Shown here: positions 51,739-59,702 of the stretch, piece after piece
How positions within the stretch are numbered: position 1 is the first letter of the stretch
Layout: every line of letters begins with the position of its first letter
Source: an uncultured Bacteroidales bacterium
GTDB lineage: Bacteria > Bacteroidota > Bacteroidia > Bacteroidales > UBA3824
Length of the DNA stretch: 64,000 nt
NCBI GenBank assembly: GCA_937877455.1
Contig: CALFIU010000176.1
Location: 1 to 64,000, forward strand
Reading direction: 5' to 3'
Program-made: the position numbers and the translations under genes
Notes under the pieces: generated by a model
The model's input: only the letters and a program-made list of their open reading frames with translations
What the model was told of the DNA's origin: nothing
Database searches by the model: none

Positions 51739-53586
51739 TTAAATTTTAGTTTCGTCATAATAACCTAACTGTGAAAAATCGTATGGCTGCGCCTCTCCTG
51801 CCAAATTAGGATTAGCTGCAACGTCCTTATCTGGGAATGGTAACAAAAATGCACCACCAAAAGCACCACTTGTAGAAGAAGGAATAACAGTTGACTGAAT
51901 ATCTGTGCCTGGTTTAACAAGGTCAGCAGTAGGCTTTTTAAATGCATCCATCATATCTCCATCGCCACCTAACCATCCACAAGCGTATGAGTTGCGTTCT
52001 TGACCAAGGATATATGCTTTTGCAGCATCTACGTCAATATAAGCCCAACGACGAAAATCATAGTAGTTGTCGCCCTCAAAAGCCAATTCTCTACGACGTT
52101 CATCCAAGTAAAAAGACATACTTAGAGAATATTTCTCATCTCCTACGCCAGCGCGATTACGAACAATATCCATATACTTTTTAGCTGTTGTCATATCTCC
52201 TTTGTGAAAAGCAGCCTCACTTGCGCAGAGGTAAACATCAGCAGTACGAAGAAGAATCATAGGAGTACAACTACCCTGTCCGTCAGGAGTACAATTGTAT
52301 TCAGCAATATGGTCGGCAATGCTTCCATGTATTTGTTTTACAGGAGCCGCACCCGAAGGGAACACCCATTCCCAACCGTTATCAACATCAACTTTATTCT
52401 CCGAATCTTTTTTGCCACAATTCCATGTTACATAAAAACCTTTTTTGCCAAGTGCAGAAACTTCTTTGTCTCTCTGCCAAAAAGGAATATAGTCGTGATA
52501 CAAAGCCATTGTTGCAGCACGTCTTACATCGTATCCTGCAGCAACAGTTAATTCTGCATCTTTGTAACTATCTGGACGAGTAGTAGGCTCTCCATATTTA
52601 ACATTCGCATCAAAAGAATTAACACCAAAAAGGTTCATAAGATCGATTGTTACATAATTCCATTGTCCCCAAGCACCAGTTTCGTTAAGACCAGAACAAC
52701 CCATATCGCAATGATTGATATTAATAGATGGATAAGGGTCGTAAGTTGGCGACCAATGAAGTGTTATCAAACTTTCGGGAGAAGTTTCTCCTTCATGACG
52801 GAAAAGTTTTCCATAAATAGGCTCCAATGTGCCATGAGTAGATTTTTCAACCAATCCAGCGTAGTACAAAGATTGGTCGAGCAAATGAGAATCTTTGCCT
52901 TTGAAACATGCGTAATATAAATACACCTTTGACAAAAGTCCGTATGCAGAATATTTATCTAATCTACCAGGATCGTTTTCTTCAGGAAGATATTCCGCCG
53001 CTTTTTGCAACACCGTGATGATATATTTGTAAAGATCCTCTTCGGTGTTTTTTGTAAGACTATAAGACAATCCTTCGCCTATTATCTTAACATTATCATC
53101 AATAATTGGAGTTTCGCCCCAAATTCTTACCATATAGAAGTAAGCCATGGCTTTCATAACCATTGCCTCACCTTTATATTTATTAACGATAGATTCTTCC
53201 AATGGAGAATATGCGTCCATGTTTGTCATTGCAATGTTGGCCATACTTACAACAGCATTCAAAGCACCATAACCATTGGTAAGAATGTCGTTTGTAGAGC
53301 CTGTTGACATATTCAATGTGGTGTAGATATTGGTAGAACCTTTGCCATAGTTGCCAGCCAATACATCTCCTGCATCAATCCACATACGCTGAAAATCAAA
53401 CCATGCAATACAATACAACGGATTAACGGCTTGTTTAAGCTCGGTTTCGCTTTGATAAAAATCCACAGCCGTAGGGTTGTCTTCTGTGGGACGGTCGAGA
53501 AAATCCTCGCACGACGAAAACGAAAGCAACAATCCCAAGCAACCCAAACCTAATGTTGAAAATATTTTGTTACTCATTTTATTCAA
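51739..53586 (-). CDS. SusD-family outer-membrane glycan-binding lipoprotein
   Basis: A 615-residue SusD homologue. Signal peptide ending in the lipobox LSFSSC, then EDFLDRPTEDNPT, the typical SusD start. TPR-like helices and the RagB/SusD C-terminal region with ERRRELAFEGDNYYDFRRW near residue 505 are present. It forms the lid on the SusC transporter encoded 14 bases upstream and captures oligosaccharides. A start three codons later (53577) is equally possible. Confidence 0.93.
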   Translation of the reverse strand: MNKMSNKIFSTLGLGCLGLLLSFSSCEDFLDRPTEDNPTAVDFYQSETELKQAVNPLYCIAWFDFQRMWIDAGDVLAGNYGKGSTNIYTTLNMSTGSTNDILTNGYGALNAVVSMANIAMTNMDAYSPLEESIVNKYKGEAMVMKAMAYFYMVRIWGETPIIDDNVKIIGEGLSYSLTKNTEEDLYKYIITVLQKAAEYLPEENDPGRLDKYSAYGLLSKVYLYYACFKGKDSHLLDQSLYYAGLVEKSTHGTLEPIYGKLFRHEGETSPESLITLHWSPTYDPYPSININHCDMGCSGLNETGAWGQWNYVTIDLMNLFGVNSFDANVKYGEPTTRPDSYKDAELTVAAGYDVRRAATMALYHDYIPFWQRDKEVSALGKKGFYVTWNCGKKDSENKVDVDNGWEWVFPSGAAPVKQIHGSIADHIAEYNCTPDGQGSCTPMILLRTADVYLCASEAAFHKGDMTTAKKYMDIVRNRAGVGDEKYSLSMSFYLDERRRELAFEGDNYYDFRRWAYIDVDAAKAYILGQERNSYACGWLGGDGDMMDAFKKPTADLVKPGTDIQSTVIPSSTSGAFGGAFLLPFPDKDVAANPNLAGEAQPYDFSQLGYYDETKI

Positions 53587-53599
53587 TATAAAAAGTTAA

Positions 53600-56500
53600 T
53601 TAGAATTGAAGATTAAGACCTACCGTGAAAATACGCGGAGAAGGATAACGTCCTATGTCAACACCCGAAACATAGTTGGTTGTTTGACTCACACCAACCT
53701 CTGGGTCAAGTCCCGTATATTTGGTAAAAGTATAAAGGTTGCTTATGCTTACATAAACCTTTGCAGAGTTAATCTTAGCATATTTGGTATATTTCTGAGG
53801 AATATTGTAACCCAAAGAAATGCTTTTAATTTTTATATAAGAACCATCTTCTACATAACGGTCTGAATGATAACCACCTGTACCAGAAGTAGGAGCAGCA
53901 TTTCCATTAGGATCGCCCATAGCGGCACGAGGTGTAGTGCCATCGCCACCAGTAACTCTAATATTATATGGGTCGTCCATCCAAGAATTACATACCAAAT
54001 CAACCATTGCACCAGTTTTGTCTGGCACTTGAACGGTACGCGGATAAACTACCGATTCGTCAATAATTGATAATCTTGCCCTATCGTCAACAGATTTAAG
54101 TTGGTTGTTCCAAGCATTACGCATAGAAGTAAGATTGATTGATGTATAATTATAAACATCATTACCATAACTTCCTGTAATAAAGAGAGAAAATTCAAAT
54201 CCTTTGTATGTTAATGTGTTGGTAATACCACCAGTGAATGCTGGGTTTGGATCGCCAATGATTGTCATATCCTCGGTGTTGATTTTGCCATCGCCGTTAA
54301 GGTCTTTGTACTTAACATCGCCAATCCATACGCCTTGAGTACGACTAACAGCAATACCTTCACGACGTGGAGAATTGAGCAAATCGTCCATATCTTGATA
54401 AATACCATCGGTTACATAACCATAGAACTGATACAAAGCCTCTCCACTTTTAGATATACAAATTGGATCACCTTGATTGCCCCACTGAGCATAACCACGG
54501 ATAGCATCGTTACCAGAGCCACTCAAATTAACAAGTTCGTTTTTGTTGCGGCTAAACTGGAAGTTTGTTGTCCATTTAAATCCTTTTTTATCAATATTAG
54601 TAGTGTTAATAGTAATTTCAAAACCAGAGTTTTTCATCTCGCCAAAGTTACCCATTGGAGCGGTAATCTTGGTAGCGTCATTTCCTTCAGAACCCATATA
54701 AGTTGGTAATTGCTGTGTCATCAACATATCCTTAGAAACTTTGTTGTAATATTCAAATACAAACTGGAATCTATCTCTAAGGAAATTAAGGTCAAGACCA
54801 AAGTTCCAAGATTCTTGAGTTTCCCAAGTAACGTATGGATTTGGAATAACAGTTGGACGATAACCAGAACCAAGGAAATAGCCACCACCGTAGTTTTCTA
54901 ATTTTCCAGCAGAACCCCAAGTAAAGGCAGGAATATTGTCGTTACCAACTTGTCCCCAACCAATGCGAAGACGACCACTATTGATAATATCTCTCAAACC
55001 ATCAAAGAAAGATTCCTCGGAAAATTTCCAAGAAGCAGAGAATGAGTGGAAGTTACCCCAACGGTTTTCAGGTCCAAAGTTTGAAGAACCATCACGACGA
55101 TAGGTATAAGTTAAATTATATCTACCCTTATAACCGTAGAAAGCACGTCCGAAGAACGAAACTCTTGAACCAGAACCAAAACCGTATGTAATTGTAGGAT
55201 CACCTGAACCAAGAGCGGGATTTTTTATATCGTTAGACGTCATACCAGTATTTTTAACACTCATGTTTTCCCATTCATATTCAGATGTTTCTTGTCCAAT
55301 CATTGCAGTAAGGCTATGGTCTGAAAACGATTTTGTATAAGTTAAGAAGTTTTTAACTTGCCAAAAACGGTTGTCGTATTTACCATCTTGTGCGGTATTT
55401 TGATTATTGAAATCTGATGAAGAGAAACTATAGGTAGGAAGGAAATAGTACGAATTGGTGTTACTATTGCTTAACGAATATTCAGTGTGGAGAGTAAGTT
55501 CTTTGAGTAAATTTATATCAGCATACAAAGTAACGTCAAGGTTTCTTCTTGCCAATTTATTATCTGTAATTTCTGCTTTTGCAACAGGATTTTGAAACGA
55601 GCGTCCCTCACCCGAAAGACTTGCATACTCACCGTCAAAACCATAAACAGGAATATCAGGAGTCATATAAGTAGCAAGAGAAATAATACCATCTTCACTG
55701 TTGTTCATAACCAACTGGTCGTGAGAGGTTGCAAAGGAGAAGTTAGTACCAACTTTCATAAATTTTGTTACTTGAGCATCAACATTGGTTCTAAAATTAA
55801 ACCTATCGAAACTTGTACCGATAATAGTACCCTCTTGATCAAAGTAACCACCAGATATATAATACCTTACAGCATCAGTACCACCCGATGCACTGAGATT
55901 ATGAGAGTGCATAAATGCAGTTCTGAAAATAGCATCTTGCCAATCTGTACCTTTGCCAAGAAGTCTGTAATCGCCAAACTCACCAGAGTTTTCTGTATTT
56001 TGAGTTTCAGCATAAAACTCGTTACGATATTTTGCATATTCTTGCAAATTCATAAGGTCGAGTTTTTTTGCAACAGTCTGCCAACCTGCCGAACCACTAT
56101 AGTTAAACTGAGCCTTGCCTTTTTTACCTTGTTTTGTGGTAATAAGAACAACACCATTAGCAGCGCGCGAACCATAAATAGCAGTTGCAGAAGCATCTTT
56201 AAGAATTTCCATACTCTCAATGTCGTCAGGATTAAGGTTTGAAATACCTGAGAATGTGCCGACAGCACCATTACCCAAATTCAAACCATAATCGTTACCA
56301 CCTTTTACAACATTTTGCATTGGCACACCATCAACGACATAAAGAGGTTGTGCATTTGCGGCATTGAGAGTAGAAGCACCACGAATTTGAACGTTCATAC
56401 CGCCGCCCGGCTGACCAGAGTTTGCTGTTACTTGTACACCAGCGGCTTTACCTTGAAGTGCTTGGTCAATACCCGAACCAACAAAACCTTCGATGTCTTC

Positions 56501-56896
56501 GGCCTTCATGGTTATTGAAGAACCAGAAACATCTGATTTTTTCATTGTACCGTAACCAACTACGACAACCTCATCAAGAGCTTTGGTATCTTCTTTTAGT
56601 GTAACGTTTATTGGCGAACCCTTGGCTTGACGTTCTTCTGTGGTGTATCCAATATAAGAAAACTCCAAGGTGCAGTTTTCGCCGCTTACATTAAGCGAGT
56701 AGTTGCCGTCCATGTCGGAAATGGTTCCGTTTGTAGTGCCTTTTTCTAAGACATTAACTCCCGGAATACCAACACCGTCCTCATCGACAATTTTTCCGCT
56801 CACTGTTTTTTGTGCATAGCTTGTAGCACTAAACACAAGCAAGCCTACAATTATAAGAAGGCTGCGCAGCAAGTAGTGTGTTAGAAATCTTTTCAT
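53600..56896 (-). CDS. SusC-family TonB-dependent transporter
   Basis: A 1098-residue outer-membrane importer. Signal peptide to YAQ, a carboxypeptidase-regulatory-like domain (about 30-105), the TonB-box-like DEVVVVGYGTMKK, a plug (about 125-235, with IRGASTLNAANAQPLYVVDG), and a 22-stranded barrel ending TVGLNLQF. It imports oligosaccharides under TonB/ExbBD power (see 19447-21889). It is first of the susC-susD-SGBP-SGBP group; two palindromes lie upstream (56958-57008). Confidence 0.95.
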   Translation of the reverse strand: MKRFLTHYLLRSLLIIVGLLVFSATSYAQKTVSGKIVDEDGVGIPGVNVLEKGTTNGTISDMDGNYSLNVSGENCTLEFSYIGYTTEERQAKGSPINVTLKEDTKALDEVVVVGYGTMKKSDVSGSSITMKAEDIEGFVGSGIDQALQGKAAGVQVTANSGQPGGGMNVQIRGASTLNAANAQPLYVVDGVPMQNVVKGGNDYGLNLGNGAVGTFSGISNLNPDDIESMEILKDASATAIYGSRAANGVVLITTKQGKKGKAQFNYSGSAGWQTVAKKLDLMNLQEYAKYRNEFYAETQNTENSGEFGDYRLLGKGTDWQDAIFRTAFMHSHNLSASGGTDAVRYYISGGYFDQEGTIIGTSFDRFNFRTNVDAQVTKFMKVGTNFSFATSHDQLVMNNSEDGIISLATYMTPDIPVYGFDGEYASLSGEGRSFQNPVAKAEITDNKLARRNLDVTLYADINLLKELTLHTEYSLSNSNTNSYYFLPTYSFSSSDFNNQNTAQDGKYDNRFWQVKNFLTYTKSFSDHSLTAMIGQETSEYEWENMSVKNTGMTSNDIKNPALGSGDPTITYGFGSGSRVSFFGRAFYGYKGRYNLTYTYRRDGSSNFGPENRWGNFHSFSASWKFSEESFFDGLRDIINSGRLRIGWGQVGNDNIPAFTWGSAGKLENYGGGYFLGSGYRPTVIPNPYVTWETQESWNFGLDLNFLRDRFQFVFEYYNKVSKDMLMTQQLPTYMGSEGNDATKITAPMGNFGEMKNSGFEITINTTNIDKKGFKWTTNFQFSRNKNELVNLSGSGNDAIRGYAQWGNQGDPICISKSGEALYQFYGYVTDGIYQDMDDLLNSPRREGIAVSRTQGVWIGDVKYKDLNGDGKINTEDMTIIGDPNPAFTGGITNTLTYKGFEFSLFITGSYGNDVYNYTSINLTSMRNAWNNQLKSVDDRARLSIIDESVVYPRTVQVPDKTGAMVDLVCNSWMDDPYNIRVTGGDGTTPRAAMGDPNGNAAPTSGTGGYHSDRYVEDGSYIKIKSISLGYNIPQKYTKYAKINSAKVYVSISNLYTFTKYTGLDPEVGVSQTTNYVSGVDIGRYPSPRIFTVGLNLQF

Positions 56897-56957
56897 AAAT
56901 AATATAAAATTTAATTAAACAAATATTTAGTTTAAAATAAGTAAGTAATCATCTTTA

Positions 56958-57008
56958 TATAGCGACAACCAAGGTTGTCGCTATACCAAAACGCCGCGGC
57001 GTTTTGGT
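56958..57008. repeat. two adjoining palindromes upstream of susC
   Basis: TATAGCGACAACC (56958-56970) is mirrored by GGTTGTCGCTATA (56973-56985), and directly after it ACCAAAACGCCG (56985-56996) by CGGCGTTTTGGT (56997-57008). Both are perfect. In RNA of either strand they would form two strong neighbouring hairpins. They lie between the GH130 stop and the SusC start on the minus strand. No T run follows on the minus strand. Confidence 0.9.
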
Positions 57009-57031
57009 TATATAACCTATATTTTAAAACT

Positions 57032-57040
57032 CCCCCCCCC
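57032..57040. repeat. C9 homopolymer tract
   Basis: Nine consecutive C (G on the coding strand) in a 190-base gap between the GH130 and SusC genes, in an otherwise A/T-rich surrounding. Such tracts slip readily during replication. Confidence 0.9.
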
Positions 57041-57086
57041 TATTTTATTTCAGTTGTATAAGGAAAGTTTTTTTTTATAACAATCG

Positions 57087-58256
57087 TTATAAAGACTTAT
57101 TCTTATCAACAAGTTCTATAATCTTTTTAACAGAGAGATCCGACCTATAATCGTCAGAAGGCGTATTTTTACAATAGTCAACAAGCTGTGCCACAAATGT
57201 TTCTGCTACATGTAAACGAGTATCAGAAGCAGCGTAGTATATCAAAATACGTCCATCGTCATCTTTAATCCAACCATTAGAAAATACAACGTTAGACACA
57301 TCTCCAATACGCTCGCTACATTTTGGAGCAATAAAATATCCGCCTGGAGTATAAATTACTTTCGATGGGTCGTCAAGTGAAGTCATAAACATATAAAGTA
57401 CATAACGTAACCCAGCAGCGGTGTTTCTTACACCGTGAGCAAGACAAAGCCAACCTTCAGGAGTTTCTATTGGCGCGGGCCCCATACCATTTTTTACTTC
57501 TTTAATGGTATGATAAATCTTATTATCAATAATGGTTTCTTCTTTAACCTCAGCATGTTCCATGTTATCGGTAAAACCAAAACCAATACCGCCACCGCTA
57601 CCAACATTAATAAAACCGTCTTGCGGACGTGTATAGAGAGCATACTTGCCATTTATAAATTTGGGGTGTAACACAACATTACGTTGTTGTCCCGAATACG
57701 ATTTCAAATCATCAAGACGTTCCCAGTTGACAAGATCTTTAGTTCGTGCAATTCCTGCATTGGCCACTGCCGACATAGTGTCGCCGGGTTCTGCATTTGG
57801 ATCTTTGCGCTCGGTACAAAATATTCCGTAAATCCAACCATCTTCGTGCGCTGTAAGACGCATATCATAGACGTTAGTATCGGGTTCAGAAGTTTGTGGA
57901 AGCAATATAGGTTTTTCCCAAAACCTAAAATTATCTATTCCATTTGGGCTTTCAGCCACAGCAAAAAAAGATTTGCGATCGGCACCTTCTACACGTACCA
58001 CCACAACATATTTGCCGTTAAACTTTATAGCACCTGCATTAAACGCTGCATTAACACCGATGCGTTCCATAAAAAATGGGTTGGTTTTCTCGTTAAAATC
58101 ATAACGCCATTCCAATGGTACATGTGCTGCAGTAACAACAGGGTTTACATAACGGGTAAAAATACCATTGCCAAGTGGTTCGGGTTGATTTTTCTTTGTA
58201 ACCAACTCGTTGTAGGCTTTTGTCAATTGTTCTTTTCTCTGCGAAAAAATAGTCAT
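57087..58256 (-). CDS. GH130 phosphorylase, probably 4-O-beta-D-mannosyl-D-glucose phosphorylase
   Basis: A 389-residue cytoplasmic enzyme without signal peptide. It matches the GH130 subfamily 1 type: N-terminus PLGNGIFTRYVNPVVTAAHVP, the general-acid Asp region NVYDMRLTAHEDG near residue 130, and phosphate-binding basic residues around GQQRNVVLHPKF near residue 195. These enzymes split mannosyl-glucose with phosphate to mannose-1-phosphate and glucose, the last step of beta-mannan use. In Bacteroides fragilis the homologue is about 390 residues. It lies 26 bases after the GH26-like gene. Confidence 0.9.
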   Translation of the reverse strand: MTIFSQRKEQLTKAYNELVTKKNQPEPLGNGIFTRYVNPVVTAAHVPLEWRYDFNEKTNPFFMERIGVNAAFNAGAIKFNGKYVVVVRVEGADRKSFFAVAESPNGIDNFRFWEKPILLPQTSEPDTNVYDMRLTAHEDGWIYGIFCTERKDPNAEPGDTMSAVANAGIARTKDLVNWERLDDLKSYSGQQRNVVLHPKFINGKYALYTRPQDGFINVGSGGGIGFGFTDNMEHAEVKEETIIDNKIYHTIKEVKNGMGPAPIETPEGWLCLAHGVRNTAAGLRYVLYMFMTSLDDPSKVIYTPGGYFIAPKCSERIGDVSNVVFSNGWIKDDDGRILIYYAASDTRLHVAETFVAQLVDYCKNTPSDDYRSDLSVKKIIELVDKNKSL

Positions 58257-58282
58257 CCTTTATTATTTTTTAGTTTTAAAAT

Positions 58283-59293
58283 TCAATCGTTATACATGTT
58301 GGGCATGTCGCCAAGAAATACCGTTAAATCGGATGCCTTAAATTTTTTTAAATCCTCTACAAAATTTAACGTACTATCCTCTGTAATATCACCTTTGGCG
58401 GTTGTACCATTCATCAGTGTTACCCAAGCCACTTTTCTATTGTCGTATTGTTTCAAAGCTGGAACAATGGTGCTACATAACCATGACGACATATTAGCCG
58501 ACTTAAGCGATGTTCCTGTTATTGCCGAGGGTTTATTCATAGCAATAGCTGTATTAACAAGAGTATCTGTTTTAATGGCTAAAAATTTTGCGTATTGAAT
58601 AATATCCTTGGACGAAAAATAAACTTCCATTCCCATTATATCAACATATTCTTTGCCTGGAAAACCATAAAGATATGGAATATTACCATTTCCCGCACAT
58701 GGCGAATAAACATATAACAAATTGTGTAGTCCAAGAGAATCCGACAATATTCTTACGCCATCGTGCCAAAGTCTTATGTAACCACTTTCTGACAACTCTC
58801 CCATGCTCCACCAATATCCTGAAACATTTTGACGCGGAAAAAACTTTAATACCAATGGTATTTGATTGCCACCATACTCAAGCCCACGCAAAAATCCGTT
58901 TAATTTGGAATAACTGGTAACAACCTTATCGTAACCTTCACTATTAAAAAAATCAGAAAAATCAAGCATCACAACTGCTCCAAGCGAATAGGCTTTTATT
59001 ATTTGCGATTTATACATCTCTGCATTGCTAAGAAAATTCTTTGAAAAATTCCAAGCAAACACTCCCGGATAATCACCAAATATATTTTTAGAAACAAATC
59101 CTTCTTCCGAACCAAAAATTATAACTGAATCTTGATACCTTTTTATATTAGAAAATAATTTTTTTACTTGTGGATTGGAGTTTTTGTCAACTGTATGAAT
59201 ATTTCCATAACCCTTACTACTTTCGCAATTACAACTTAAAATCGTAAATCCCGAAATTATAACCATCAATATCACAAGTAGGGTTTTCATCAC
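58283..59293 (-). CDS. GH26-like lipoprotein lacking both catalytic glutamates
   Basis: A 336-residue lipoprotein (lipobox TILSC) with the GH26 mannanase fold. Conserved landmarks: IPLVLKFFPRQNVSGYWWS near residue 145 (where family members have a His-Glu pair holding the acid/base), YIRLWHDGVRIL, LLYVYSPC, FPGKEYVDIMGMEVYF near residue 225, and KPSAITGTS near residue 260 (where KPxAxTET/EG normally holds the nucleophile Glu). Neither Glu is present. It may bind mannan rather than cut it. It is the first gene of the operon, divergent from the HTCS gene. Confidence 0.75.
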   Translation of the reverse strand: MMKTLLVILMVIISGFTILSCNCESSKGYGNIHTVDKNSNPQVKKLFSNIKRYQDSVIIFGSEEGFVSKNIFGDYPGVFAWNFSKNFLSNAEMYKSQIIKAYSLGAVVMLDFSDFFNSEGYDKVVTSYSKLNGFLRGLEYGGNQIPLVLKFFPRQNVSGYWWSMGELSESGYIRLWHDGVRILSDSLGLHNLLYVYSPCAGNGNIPYLYGFPGKEYVDIMGMEVYFSSKDIIQYAKFLAIKTDTLVNTAIAMNKPSAITGTSLKSANMSSWLCSTIVPALKQYDNRKVAWVTLMNGTTAKGDITEDSTLNFVEDLKKFKASDLTVFLGDMPNMYND

Positions 59294-59339
59294 CTTATAA
59301 TTTATATAAGTGTCTAATTTTCTATTAAGTTTATGTTAT

Positions 59340-59347
59340 CAAAATTA
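59340..59347 (-). promoter_or_regulatory. -7 element of the mannan operon
   Basis: Minus-strand TAATTTTG matches TAnnTTTG, 47 bases before the ATG at 59293. No -33 is recognised, which fits a promoter that needs an activator. Confidence 0.45.
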
Positions 59348-59421
59348 TACATCAAAACAATTAAACCCGTTAAAAAATGTAGCGAATATTTTAAATTTTG
59401 AACTATATATACTATCACAAC

Positions 59422-59459
59422 ATTTGTTTTTGTAACATTTTTATTTGTTTATGTAACAT
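59422..59459. promoter_or_regulatory. direct repeat, probable HTCS binding site
   Basis: ATTTGTTTTTGTAACAT (59422-59438) and ATTTGTTTATGTAACAT (59443-59459) differ at one position and are 21 bases apart, two helical turns. AraC-type HTCS regulators bind such direct repeats as dimers. It lies 75 bases upstream of the -7 element at 59340. Confidence 0.65.
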
Positions 59460-59702
59460 CAAAGGTATAGAAGCTTAACTATCAGATACTTATAAAATAA
59501 CAAAGAGAAAATTAAAATAGTCAAAAAAATACATTTTTCCACCACAAAAAGCTGTTTTGTCCACTATCTCAAAAGTTTTTTATAAAAATGTAACCCTAAA
59601 ATTTTACAAATACGAAATATTTTGTAACTTTCGGCAAATTTAGGACAGCACATTTTTATGTTAATAAAAGGTTAAATGTCCTGATTATTGGAGAGAAAAT
59701 AG

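Larger units (their letters stand above)
59294..59702. other. divergent regulatory region of the mannan locus
   Basis: 409 bases between the GH26-like gene (minus) and the HTCS gene (plus). It holds a minus-strand -7 element (59340-59347) and a 17-bp direct repeat (59422-59459), described separately. Further TGTAAC words occur at 59589-59594 and 59623-59628 without regular spacing. The rest is A/T-rich. No clear -7 is seen for the HTCS gene; TAACTTTC at 59625-59632 is close to the consensus. Confidence 0.6.

Noticed and set aside
57684..58598. Open frame of 304 codons on the plus strand opposite GH130 and the GH26-like gene
   Set aside because: It spans two well-supported minus-strand genes and their gap, and its translation shows no family features.
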